Source of the DNA: Inia geoffrensis
Lineage: Eukaryota; Chordata; Mammalia; Artiodactyla; Iniidae
Reading direction: 5' to 3'
DNA length: 64,000 bases
NCBI GenBank assembly: GCA_036417435.1
Contig: CM070916.1
Location: 21,708,052 to 21,772,051, forward strand
Below the pieces are notes generated by a model, which worked only from the letters and a program-made list of their open reading frames with translations, was not told the origin of the DNA and made no database searches. Below are positions 36,090 through 47,409 of this stretch, one piece after another (position 1 is the stretch's first letter; each line of letters opens with the position of its first letter). Made by a program: the position numbers and the translations under genes.

Positions 36090-38340
36090 AAATATTCCCC
36101 CTTTATATATGGCTTATGTTACTTTCCAGTTGCAAAACCCTGACCATGACTTCATGCATGCTAGCCACCAACTAGGAGGGTGACAATTACCTAGAAGCTA
36201 AGTCAGAAGAGAAAAATGACTGAACAGATATTCTGTCAATATATTTCTGCATCTAATATTTTCTATAGTAACAGAACCACCTGTTCTGTCGAGGCTGGAA
36301 CAGGTGAGCACTTAGTTCAACCCCCAGCTGCACATTCAGTGTCTCATGGTGGATCAAGTATATAAATGCCTGTGCTTCCTCACTGTGATCTGACACACAC
36401 AGACATTCACACACATCTTCACTAGTGTCATTTTTTAGATAATCAAGTATTCATAAAATTGTTTTAACATCTCAGCCAAAGAATTCATTAACACCTGCAA
36501 CTCCTTGCAATCTCCCCAATTACTCAGTATTTTTTTTTAATAAATAACTCTCTGCCAGTCAATTAACTAGTTTTCATGCTCTGGCTGAATATAGTGTTCA
36601 CCCCTTATTATCCATGCAACCCAAGGTCTCCAAGTTTCCAGCCCTGGCTGGTGTACCTATAAATAGGGAGAGACAAGTAACCAAATAAGCCCAGCGTGCT
36701 CTCCTGGAGCATCCTTTTCTATTCTGATGCCCGGAAAGTAATGACCACTTCCACCTGCATGCTGTTCCTCACAGGTGCATGTTCCACCTGAAATTTCACC
36801 TCCACGTTGGACAAAAATGCCTTCACTCCTTCTTCTTAGTAGAGCTCAGAGAATCTGGTATATTCAAAGATATGTTAAAAAAATACTATCAAAGAAAGTA
36901 AATAAGGGAAATATAAGCAAATTAATAAATGAGCTTAGTTTACCTGTTTCTAATCCTCTCTTTATAACTAATTCTAGATCTCATTTTCATACCATTTTCT
37001 ACACTCTGGCCCAGAGCAATGGTCACACTTTAGCCCAAAAGGGCTTGGCCACCAATGAAGACAGTGTGTCAGTCTGGCTGCAAGGAGAGGGCTCTTTGTG
37101 CTCCCCACAATGTGACAGTTAGTCTCCAATCCTTAACATTTCCAAGGCAAAGTCAGGAAAGAGCCTCTTCTTCACCAACCTGTCTCCCTCTATTTTAATC
37201 TCTCATCAAAGGAACAAGCTTCTTCTCCCACATGATCAGTAGATCTTCAATAGTTAAGAAAAATGGAAGTTCTTTGTCAAGTTTCTAACATCTAGAGTGC
37301 TAAATAAGTTTCTCAACATCCTTTAAGTACATAAGGACCCTAATACTTACACATACATGTTAACAGAATGTCCTTGTGTCACTGTGAAGGTTAAAAGCTG
37401 CATAATCAGAGGCTTTCAAACCTACCCACGATAACCAAAATGATTTTTTTCTTTTCTTTTTTTAAGTGGTATAAGAATGACTGGAATGAGAAAGCTACTG
37501 CTTAGCAGTGGTCAAGGGACAAAAGATGCTGAACAGAAAGGTCAGTGTGAGGCCAAGGACATTATCCTCCATATCATGTTTTTCTCACTATTGTTGGTCT
37601 CTCTTTTCTTCTCAGAATTTTCTCTCTCCGTTTCTCAGATGTTTTAGGGCCATAGGCAATCATGTGTCAGGTAAAGGAAGGAACAGGATATAAAATATGA
37701 TTGAAAATCAGTATAATGTTCATCTATTTCACAAAATACAAGTTTGAATTCCATGCAATCTGCTGTGACATACAAATTGATTTACTGTATACGTATTAAT
37801 TTCCTCTCTATTGTACAAGAGACCTCTTTTTATAGGACCAGTTCATATATATCCATCTCTATTTCCTGTAATTAAAAGTAATCCTTAAACTTGCCCTACG
37901 GTTGACTAAAAAATAAACAGGCTGAATGATTTAGTTCAAGCTCAGGGAAAATGACTATCTAAAAATTATTAAGAGCTCAAAAGCTCTTCCAGTTCTGCAG
38001 TATCAACCTTTGTTTTATTTAGTACCTCAACTGATTTGTGATAGTTCTCAAATATTCACTGGACTATGTTATGAATTCAGTTTTAATATTCTTAAGATCC
38101 TCTCTCATGATAAATATTGAAATTCTATTTCTTGTCTAAGTATGGGCTGGGAATTGGAGCAACTATATCACTGGTCCTGTGTGATATGAATTACTACAAG
38201 AAGACAGCAATGAAATTTGAATTTGGACACCATTACTTTTAAATTATCTCTTTAACCCCTAAGTGACCCCCATTGCTATTGATTATAAATTCAGGGCTTT
38301 CCAAGAGATGCAGGAAATATGGTCTTAAACATGGAAGCTA
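36090..38340. other. Unassigned sequence
   Basis: No named repeat. A 115-codon ORF at 36775-37122 (plus) has no motif I recognise, no codon or context support, and is not called. Short A/T and C/T simple runs occur near 36530 and 37445. Confidence 0.4.
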
Positions 38341-38509
38341 TGAGTAATTTAATTCAACAAATATTTACTGAGTGTCTACCATTATTATGACACTGCACAA
38401 AAGCGTGAATGCACAGTCCTGAGTTAAACTCTAAAAGGACTTAAAACTCTATACTATAAGTCAGAAATTATACAACATGGAACAGATAGAAAGAGCCCCA
38501 TAAAGGAAA

Positions 38510-38670
38510 TTAGGAGATAAGGATTCCACTCTCAGTCATAATACTATCTGAGAGATCCTGGATAAATGATTTAACCTTTCCACTATATATTTTACAGATG
38601 AGAAAACAAAGGTTTGAACTAGTCAACCTCCAAATCCCCTTTCAACTTTCACATCCTGTGATTAAGTAAT
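38510..38670 (+). repeat. MIR SINE
   Basis: 'gagagatcctggataaatga', 'tttaacctttccactatata' and 'acagatgagaaaacaaaggt' match a diverged plus-strand MIR core. Confidence 0.6.
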
Positions 38671-38779
38671 ACTATAAAAATGGCATTAAAAGTGGTATAG
38701 AAGTTTAGGGAGGACAGAAATCTTATGATAACCTATTTGATGTTTAAATAATGTAAGAATTTCTTTAACAAAATTCGCA

Positions 38780-38877
38780 ACATCTGTTCACTCACTGAGA
38801 CTCTAAATGTATGTTGCCAAGTCCTATGCATCTTGCCCTGTGTCAAGCACTAGAAAGTCAAAAATGAATAAGACATC
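38780..38877 (+). repeat. Old dispersed repeat, left part (split by SINE)
   Basis: 'atcttgccctgtgtcaagca' followed by 'agaaagtcaaaaatgaataa' resembles a common old mammalian repeat. It seems to continue after the SINE at 39122-39387 ('taatagagacaggacactat', 'aatggctggagcacgactgc'). Confidence 0.4.
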
Positions 38878-38894
38878 AAGAAACAGTTACACAG

Positions 38895-39104
38895 GGCTTC
38901 CCTGGTGGCGCAGTGGTTGAGAGTCGGCCTGCCAATGCAGAGCACATGGGTTCGTGACCCAGTATGGGAGGATCCCACATGCCGCGGAGCGGCTGGGCCT
39001 GTGAACCATGGCCGCTGAGCCTGTGCTTCCGGAGCCTGTGCTCCACAACAGGAGAGGCCACAACAGTGAGAGGCCTGCGTACCGAAAAAAAAAAAAAAAA
39101 AAAA
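38895..39104 (+). mobile_element. Cetacean CHR-type tRNA-derived SINE
   Basis: The head 'ggcttccctggtggcgcagt' through 'gagaggcctgcgtaccg' and an A-tail. The 17-bp duplication 'aagaaacagttacacag' (38878-38894) recurs at 39105-39121 with one change. Confidence 0.96.
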
Positions 39105-39387
39105 AAGAAACAGTTAAACAGACAATTTCAAGGCAGAGTATTGAGTCATGTAATAGAGACAGGACACTATGAGCATGCTCCTAAATCACAAGGTGAAGCC
39201 ACAAAAATGGCTCTGGAAGAAGTGAGTCTGAAGCAAAACTGAAGGAGTGGCAAGGCAGGTGAAGGCAGAAGGTGGCTTTTCTAGGTGGACAGGACGTGGA
39301 TACAGAATGATACCTGGTGGTTTTCAGGGCACCAAGAGGAATTCTGAATGGCTGGAGCACGACTGCAAACATGGTGAGGGGCAGATT

Positions 39388-40272
39388 GGTTCAAGACAGA
39401 GGAGTAGAGGTATGTGTGCTCACTCCCTCTTGCAAGAGCACCAGAATCACAAGTAACAGCTGAATAATCATCAACAGGAAGACAGTGGAACTCACCAAAA
39501 AAGATACCCCACATCCAGATACAAAGGAGAAGCTGCAAAGAGACAGTAGGAGGGGCACAATCACAGTAAAATTAAATCCCATAACCTCTGGGTGGGTGAC
39601 TCACAAACTGAAGAACAATTATGCCATAGAAGTCCAGTCCCTGGAGTGCAGGTTCTGAGCCCTACGTCAGGCTTCCCAACCTGGGGATTCCGCAATGTGA
39701 GTAGGAGTTCCCAGAGAATCAGGTTTTGAAGGCTAGAGGGATTTGACTGCAGGACTTTGAAAGGTCTGGGGGAAACAGAGACTTCACTCTTGGAGGGCAC
39801 ACACAAAGCAGTGTGCACATGAGGACCAAGGGGGAAGGAGCAGTGATCCCATAGGAGACTGAACCAGGCCTACCTGCTTGTGTTGGAGGGTGTCCTGCAG
39901 AGGTGGGAGGCAGCAGTGGCTCATGGTGGGGAGAAGGACACTGGCAGCAGAAGTTTTGGGAAGTACTCCTCATTGTGAGCCCTCCCAAAGTCAACCATTA
40001 GCCCCACCAAAGGGCCTGTAGGCTCCAGTGCTGGGTCGCCTCAGGCTAAACAACCAACAGGTAGGGAACTCAGCCTCACCCATCAGCAGAAAAGTGGATT
40101 AAAGTTTTACTGAGCTCTACCCACCAGAGCGACACCCACCTTTACCCACCACCAGTCCCTCCCATCAGGAAGCTTGCACAAGGCTCTTAGATAGCCTCAT
40201 TCACCAGAGGGCTGACAGCAGAAGAAGAACTACAACCCTGCAGCCTGTGGAATGAAAACCACAGTCACAGAA
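39388..40272 (+). promoter_or_regulatory. L1-III 5'UTR
   Basis: Starts 'ggttcaagacagaggagtag' and continues with 'tgggtgggtgactcacaaac' and 'ccaccagtccctcccatcag', matching L1-II in order. It would hold the Pol II internal promoter; CpG content is now low. Confidence 0.78.
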
Positions 40273-41507
40273 ATGAAAAGGCAGAGGACTGTGTACCAAA
40301 TGAAGGAACAAGATAAAACTCAAGAAAAACAACTAAATGAGTGGAGATAGGCAACCTTCCATAGAAGAATTCAGAAAAATGATAGTGAAGATGATCCAGG
40401 ACCTTGGAAAAAGAATGGAGGCAAATATCGAGAAGATGCAAGAAATGATTAACAAAGACCCAGAAGAATTAAAGAACAGGGCTTCCCTGGTGGGGCAGCA
40501 GTTGAGGGTCCGCCTGCTGATGCAGGGGATGTGGGTTTGTGCCCTGGTCTGGGAAGATCCCACATGCCACGGAGCGGCTGGGCCTGTGAGCCATGGCCAC
40601 TGAGGCTGTGAGCCATGGCCATTGAGCCTGCGTGTCTGGAGCCTGTGCTCCGCAACGGGAGAGGCCACAGCACTGAGAGGCCTGTGTACCGCAAAAAAAA
40701 AAAAATAAATAAATAAAATAAAATAAAGAATTAAAGAACAAATACCTAGAAGAATTAAAGAACAAACAAAGATGAACAATACAATAACTGAAATGAAAAA
40801 TACACTACAAGGATTCAATAGCAGAATAACTGAGGCAGAACAGATAAGTGACCTGGAAGACAGAAGGGTGGAATTCACTGCTGCGGAACAGAATAAAGAA
40901 AAAACAATTAAAAGAAATGAAAACAGCCTAAGAGACCTCTGGGACAACACTGGCATTGTAGGGGTCCAAGAAGAAGAGAAAGAGAAAAGACCCAAGAAAA
41001 TATTTGAAGAGATTATAGGTGAAAACATCCTTAACATGGGAAAAGAAATAGCCACCCAAGTGCAACAAGCGCAGAGTCCCAGGGAAGATAAATGCAAGGA
41101 GAAATACTCCAAGACGCATAGCAACGAAACTGGCAAAAATTAAAGACAAAGAAAAATTATTAAAAGTAACAAGGGATAAACAACAAATAACATAAACAGG
41201 AATTCCTGTAAGGTTAACAGCTGATTTCTCAGCAGAAACTCTACAAGCCAGAAGGGAGTGGCACAATATATTTAAAGTGATGAAAAGGAAAAACCTACAA
41301 CCAAGATTATTCTACCCAGTGAGGATCTCATTCAGATTCGAAAGAGAAATCCAAAACTTTACAGAAAGCAAAAGCTTCACAGACAAGCAAAAGCTAAGAG
41401 AATTCAGCACCACCAAACCAGCACTACAGAACATGCTAAAGGAATTTCTCTCAGTGGGAAACAGAAGAGAAGAAAAGGACCTACAAAAACAAACCCAAAA
41501 CAATTAA
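40273..41507 (+). pseudogene. L1-III ORF1 pseudogene with SINE insertion
   Basis: Start at 40273 (MKRQRTVYQMKEQDK). A one-base loss near 40336 ('ctaaatgagtgg') shifts the frame. Coding resumes from 40337 (FRKMIVKMIQDLGKRME). The SINE at 40479 splits the coiled coil. 40772-41143 holds the rest of the coiled coil and the RNA-recognition-motif region, with a frame error at the end. 41277-41507 holds the C-terminal domain (LQPRLFYPVRISFRFE), and the usual stop is lost, so the frame reads on to 41507. Inactive. Confidence 0.92.
40479..40725 (+). mobile_element. Cetacean CHR-type SINE nested in L1-III ORF1
   Basis: The head 'ggcttccctggtggggcagc' and a tail of A-run plus TAAA units. The perfect 15-bp duplication 'aagaattaaagaaca' is at 40464-40478 and 40726-40740; a third copy at 40750-40764 belongs to the L1. 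Inside the SINE, 'gctgtgagccatggcca' is duplicated (about 40582-40621), making it longer than its siblings. Confidence 0.95.
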
Positions 41508-41511
41508 GAAA

Positions 41512-44500
41512 ATGGTCATAGGAACATACATATCAATAATTACCTTAAATGTAAATGGATTAAATGCTCTGAACAAAAGACACAGGCTCACTGAATGGAT
41601 ACAAAAACAAGACCCATATATATGCTGTTTACAAAAGACCCACTTCAGACCTAGGGACACATAGAGACCGCAAGTGAGGGGATGGAAAAAGATTCCATGC
41701 AAATGGAAATCAAAAGAAAGCTGGAGTAGCAATACTCCTATCAGATAAAATAGACTTTAAAGAATGTTACAAGAGACAAGGAAGGACACTACATAATGAT
41801 CAAAGAATCATTCAAAGAAGAAGATATAACAATTATAAATATATATGCACCCCACATAGGAGCACCTCAATACATAAGGCAAATGCTAACAGCTATAAAA
41901 GAGGAAATCGACAGTAACACAATAATAGTGGGGGACTTTAACACCTCACTTACAACAATGGACAGATCATCCAGACAGAAAATTAATAAGGAAACACAAG
42001 CTTTAAATGACACAATAAACCAGATTGATTTAATTGATATTTATAAGACACTCCATCTGAAAACAGCAGATTACACTTTCTTCTCAAGTGCACATGGAAC
42101 ATTCTCCAGGATAGATCACATCCTGCATCACAAATCAAGCCTTGGTAAATTTAAGAAAACTGAAGTCATATCAAGCATCTTTTCAGACCACAATGCTATG
42201 AGATTAGAAATCAGTTACAGGGGAAAAAAAGGAAAAAAAACCCACACACAGAAGGAGGTTAAACAATACGTTACTAAATAACCAAGAGATCACTAAAGAA
42301 ATCAAAGAGGAAACCAGAAAATACCTAGAGACAAATGCCAATGAAAACACGACAACCCAAAACCTACGGGATGCAGCAAAAGCAGTTCTAAGAGGGAAGT
42401 TTACAGCAAAACAATCCTACCTCAAGAAACAAGAAAAATCTCAAATAAACAATTTCACCTTACACCTAAAGGAAGTAGAGAAAGAAGAACAAACAAAACC
42501 CAAAGTTAGTAGAAGGAAAGAAATCATTAAGATCAGAGCAGAAATAAATGAAACAGAAACAAAGGAAACAGTAGCATAGGTCAATAAAACTAAAAGGTGG
42601 TTCTTTGAGAAGATAAAAAAATTGATAAACCTTTAGCCAGACTCATCAAGAAAAAGAGGGAGAGGACTCAAATCAATAAAATTTGAAATGAAAAAGGAGA
42701 AGATACAATGGAAACTACAGAAATACAAAGCATCCTAACAGACTACTACAAGCAACTCTATGCCAAAAAAATGGACAAGCTGGAAAAAAAGGACAAATTC
42801 TTAGAAAGGTGTCACCTTCCAAGACTACCTGGAAGAAACAGAAAATAAGAACAGACAAATCATAAGTAATGAAATTGAAACTGTGATTAAAAATCTTCCA
42901 ACAAACACAGGTCCAGGAGCAGATGGGTCACAGGTGAATTCCATCAAACATTTAGAGACGAGCTAACGCCCATCCTTCTCAAACTCTTCAAAAAAATTGC
43001 AGAGGAGGGAACACTCCCAAACTCATTCTATGAGGCCACCTTCACCTTGATAGCAAAACTAGACAAAGATACTACAAAAAAAGAAAATTACAGATCAATA
43101 TCACTGATGAATATAGATGCAAAAATTCTCAACAAAATACTAGCAAACAGAATCCAACAACACATTAAAAGGATCATACACCATGATCAAGTGGGGTTTA
43201 TCCCAGGGATGTAAGGATTCTTCAATATACACAAATCAATGTGATACACCATATTAACTAAGTGAAGAATAAAAACCATATGATCATCTCAATAGACGCA
43301 GAAAAAGCTTTTGACAAAATTCAGCAGCAGTGTATGATAAAAATTCTCCAGAGTGTGGGCAAAAAGGGAACCCACCTCAACAAAATAAAGACAATATATG
43401 ACAAACCCACAGCAAACATCATTCTCAATGGTGAAAAACTGAAACCATTTCCACTAAGATCAGGAAAAAGACAAGGATGTCCATTCTCACCACTGTTATT
43501 CAACATAGTTTTGGAAGTCCTAGCCACGGCAATCAGAGAAGAAAAAGAAATAAACGGAATACAAATTAGAAGAGAAGTAAAACTGTCACTGTTTGCACAT
43601 GACACGATACTATACATAGAGAATCGTAAGGATGCTACCAGAAAGCCGCTAGAGCTAGCTAATCAATGAATTTGGTACAGTAGCAGGATACAAAGTTAAT
43701 GCACAGAAATCTCTTGCATTCCTATACACTAATGATGAAAAGTCTTAAAGGGAAATTAAGGAATAACTCCCATTTACCACTGCAACAAAAAGAATAAAAT
43801 ACCTAGGAATAAACCTACCTAAAGAGGCAAAAGACCTGTATGCAGAAACTGTAAGACACTGATGAAAGAAATTAAAGATGAAACAAACAGATGGAGAGAT
43901 GATCCATGTTCTTGGATTGGAAGAATCAACACTGTGAAAATGACTATACTACCCACAGCAATCTATAGATTCAATGCAATCGCTATCAAACTACCGACTG
44001 CATTTTTCACAGAACTAGAGCAAACAAATCTTAAAATTTGTATGGAGACACAAGAGATCCCGAACGGCCAAAGCCATCTTGAGGGAAGAAAATGGAACTG
44101 GAAGAACCAGAGTCCCTGACTTCAGATTATACTACAAAGCTACAGTAGTCAAGACAGTATGGTACTGGCACAAAAACAAATATATAGATCAATGGAACAG
44201 GATAGAAAGCCCAGAGATAAACCCACGTTCCTATGGTCAACTAATCTGACAAAGGAGGCAAGGATACACAATGGAGAAATGACAGTTTTGTCAATAAGTG
44301 GTGCTGGGAAAACTTGACAGCTACATGTAAAAGAATGAAATTAGAATACTCCCTAACACCATACACAAAAATAAACTCAAAATGGATTCAAGACCTAAAT
44401 GTAAGGTCGGACATTATAAAACTCTTAGAGGAAAACATAGGAAGAACAATCTTTGACATAAATCACAGCAAGATGTTTTTTGACCCACCTCCTCCTAGAG

Positions 44501-45166
44501 AAACGGAAATAAAAACAAAAATAAACAAATGGGACCTAATGAAACTTAAAAAGGTTTTGCACAGCAAAGGAAAACATAAGCAAGACGAAAAGACAACCCT
44601 GAGAATGGGAGAAAATATTTGCCAACGAACGAATGGACAAAGGATTAATCTCCAAAATATATAAATTGCTCATGCAGCTCAATATTAAAAAGACAAACAA
44701 CCCAATCAAAAAATGGGCAGAAGACCTAAATATATGTTTCTCCAAAGAAAACATACAGATGGCCAAGAAGCACATGAAAAGCTGCTCAAAATCACTAATT
44801 ATTAGAGAAATGCAAATCAAAAGTACAATGAGGTATCACCTCACACTAGTCAGAATGGCCATCATCAAAAAAATCTACGAACAATAAATGCTGGAGAGGG
44901 TGTGGAGAAAAGGGAACCCTCTTGCACTGTTGGTGTGAATGTAAATTGACACAGCCACTATAGAGAACAGTATGGAGGTTCCTTAAAAAGCTACAAATAG
45001 AACTACTATATGACCCAGAAATCCCACTACTGGGCATATACCCTGAGAAAGCCATAATTCAAAAAGAGTCATGTACCACAATGTTCATTGCAGCACTATT
45101 TACAATAGTCAGGACACCTAATCAACCTAAGTGTCCACTGACAGATGAATGGATAAAGAAGATGTG

Positions 45167-45211
<45 letters not shown>

Positions 45212-45347
45212 GGAATATTACTCAGCCATAAAAAGAAATGAAATTGAGTTATTTGTAGTGAGGTGGATGGACCGAGAGTCTGTCACACAGAGTGAAGTAA
45301 GTCAGAAAGAGAAAAACAAATACCGTATATATATATATGGAATCTAA
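41512..45347 (+). pseudogene. L1-III ORF2 pseudogene (EN-RT-Cys)
   Basis: The start at 41512 (MVIGTYISIITLNVNGLN) is followed by stops. The endonuclease part is open at 41796-42281 with NIYAP, GDFN, RIDHIL and SDHNAM intact. The RT part is open at 43262-43669 with [13 protein letters not shown], but the catalytic FADD reads FAHD at 43592-43603. RT-0 reads as diverged TGPGADG-like sequence. The cysteine motif follows near 44890 and the C-terminus is disturbed by an (AT)n tract at 45171-45210. The stop is near 45345. Confidence 0.93.
45171..45210 (+). repeat. (AT)n microsatellite, about 20 units
   Basis: Pure AT dinucleotide tract grown from the short 'acatatatacaatgg' word normally found here in L1 ORF2. 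A second, shorter TA run lies at 45326-45338. Confidence 0.95.
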
Positions 45348-45680
45348 TTAATAAAATGTTTCTGAAGAACCTAGGAGCAGGACAGGAATGAAGACGCAGA
45401 TGTCGAAAATGGACTTGAGGACACAGGGCTGGGGTAAGCTGGGATGAAGTGAGAGAGTGACATTGACCTATGGACACTACCAAACGTAAAATAGATAGTT
45501 GGAAGGAGCTGCATAGCACAGGGAGATCAGCTCGGTGTTTTGTGACCACCTAGAGGGGTGGGATAGGGAGGGTGGGAGGGGTACACAAGAGGGAAGAGAT
45601 ATGGGGATATAGGTATACATATAGCTGATTCACTTTGTTATACAGCAGAAACTAACAACATTGTAAAGCAATTATACTCC

Positions 45681-45686
45681 AATAAA
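45681..45686 (+). terminator. L1-III polyadenylation signal
   Basis: AATAAA just before the A-tail. Confidence 0.85.
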
Positions 45687-45719
45687 GATGTAAAAAAAAA
45701 AATATGACAACAGATTCAG

Positions 45720-45925
45720 GGTCTGTACTTTCCACACACTTCTACTCTTGGGACATTGAGCAAGTTATTTTACTTTTCTGGGTTTCAGTTCTCTCACCTA
45801 TGAAATGGGAAGTGATAATAGAATCTATATCATATATTTATTTTGAGTATATATGAGAATTAAACAGAAGAATGCACAATGTCTGTAGAACAGCAACCTA
45901 TATTTAATAAATGCTCACCCTTTGC
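45720..45925 (+). repeat. MIR SINE
   Basis: 'gggacattgagcaagttatt', 'tctctcacctatgaaatggg', 'atgtctgtagaacagcaacc' and 'taataaatgctcaccc' match a plus-strand MIR. Confidence 0.8.
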
Positions 45926-47168
45926 ATCTATTGGGATAGCCTTTTCTCTACTATCTTGTACTTAGCAATAAGCATATGGAACTAAAAAGGGAAAAAAAAT
46001 CTAGCCAGACTCACCTATAAGCATAAACTTATATTGTTATATTCCTATGTGCTTAGATTTCCAATGCAATTATTCTAGAGTCATTCTGGGCTTCCTTTCT
46101 TAAGGTAAAGATGAGTTTCTGTCTGTTATCCCTTCCCACTCTTTTCAAATAACACTGAGCATGCCTGAAAAGCTCAGAAGATAAAGGTGAAATGAATGGT
46201 TCAAGGTCCTCATTAGCTCTCTAAGCAGTTTGATGATGTTCAAACAACTTCTAAGAGTTTCTTCAAAAGCCACTTAAGAAAGGCTGGGCCACATATCACA
46301 TCACAAAGTATTACTGACAGATGGAAGCTGGAATTGCTGTCCTACCATTGGGAAATGGAGGCCGCTGCCTCCAGCTTTTATTAGAAAGGCCAGCCCAAGT
46401 GGCTTGAAGCCTACTTAGTATGGTGGACACCAAACCTTCAATTAACACCTCATACTTGGTACCCTCTTGCAGCCTCTCAATTGAATCAAAGTGTAATCTG
46501 CCTCATTTTCAGAAGGAACAATACTCACTGATTAATCTTTACTCGATGGTGTTTATGCCAGCTTTATTTAGTTTTTTAAACTTTAACTCAATATCCCACA
46601 TCAGGAACCACAGAACTTCCAGTGACCACCATTCTGCTCTTCACCACTGTTTAAACTTTCAAGGAGAGATTAAGCAAGAGAAAAATAAAACTTTATCACT
46701 TTTTTATTACTGCATCATTGGCTTTTGATTAGAAGAGAAATCAGCTATGGTCAAAAGTCCTGGTTGTTATTGCTTCTATAAACTGTACATTTTACAGCCA
46801 TGGTAAGATGAAGATGTAGCAAGAATAGTATACTGAAAGATCAAAATCTCAAGTGATATATTGTAAATCATTGTTTTAATCCTATTTTCTTTAATTCACA
46901 CCATAATGGTCTGAGACTATTTAGAGATGAACTGAATGCATAAACTTCTCTGAAAGTAAATGGGGAGAGCAGTCTTTATTTCTTGATGGGGTGATTTTAT
47001 ATACAAAAACTAGGACAGACTCATGGTTGAGTTATCAATCTAACGCTTACTTTGGCTATCATTAAGACCACTGTTTTCCAAAGCATTCTAAGTAAGTTTG
47101 CCCAGATATGCAAGGTTATTTCACCACTGAAATTATCCTAGTGGCCACATAGGGTGACTTTACTGTTT
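45926..47168. other. No gene seen
   Basis: AT-rich unassigned DNA. The 102-codon ORF at 46420-46728 has no recognisable feature. Confidence 0.45.
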
Positions 47169-47178
47169 AAGATGAATG

Positions 47179-47397
47179 GGGTTTTTTTGTTTGTTTACTT
47201 GTTTTGCGGTACGCGGGCCTCTCACTGCTGTGGCCTCTCCCTTTGCGGAGCACAGGCTCCGGACGCTCAGGCTCAGCGGCCATGGCTCACGGGCCCAGCC
47301 ACTCCGCGGCATGTGGGATCTTCCCAGACCGGGGCACGAACCCGTATCCTCTGCATCGGCAGGCAGACTCTCAACCACTGCGCCACCAGGGAAGCCC
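47179..47397 (-). mobile_element. Cetacean CHR-type tRNA-derived SINE
   Basis: Minus-strand copy with a T-rich, G-interrupted tail at 47179-47205 and the head at 'ccaccagggaagccc'. The duplication 'aagatgaatg' is at 47169-47178 and 47398-47407. Among the six copies it is one of the less decayed, with many CpGs kept. Confidence 0.95.
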
Positions 47398-47409
47398 AAG
47401 ATGAATGTT

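Larger units (their letters stand above)
39388..45702 (+). mobile_element. L1-III: near full-length L1 retrotransposon, mosaic
   Basis: 5'UTR (39388-40272), ORF1 (40273-41507), ORF2 (41512-45347), 3'UTR and A-tail with AATAAA at 45681-45686. The 5'UTR is homologous to that of L1-II, but the 3'UTR is type B like L1-I. I see no convincing target-site duplication; only 'cagatt' is shared by the flanks. A SINE lies in ORF1 and an (AT)n expansion lies in the ORF2 C-terminus. All frames are broken. Confidence 0.94.

Noticed and set aside
36775..37122. 115-codon ORF, plus strand
   Set aside because: No recognisable domain; composition follows local DNA.
40333..41136. 267-codon minus-strand ORF
   Set aside because: It is the antisense of L1-III ORF1 and the nested SINE; the leucine/serine-rich translation is a shadow.
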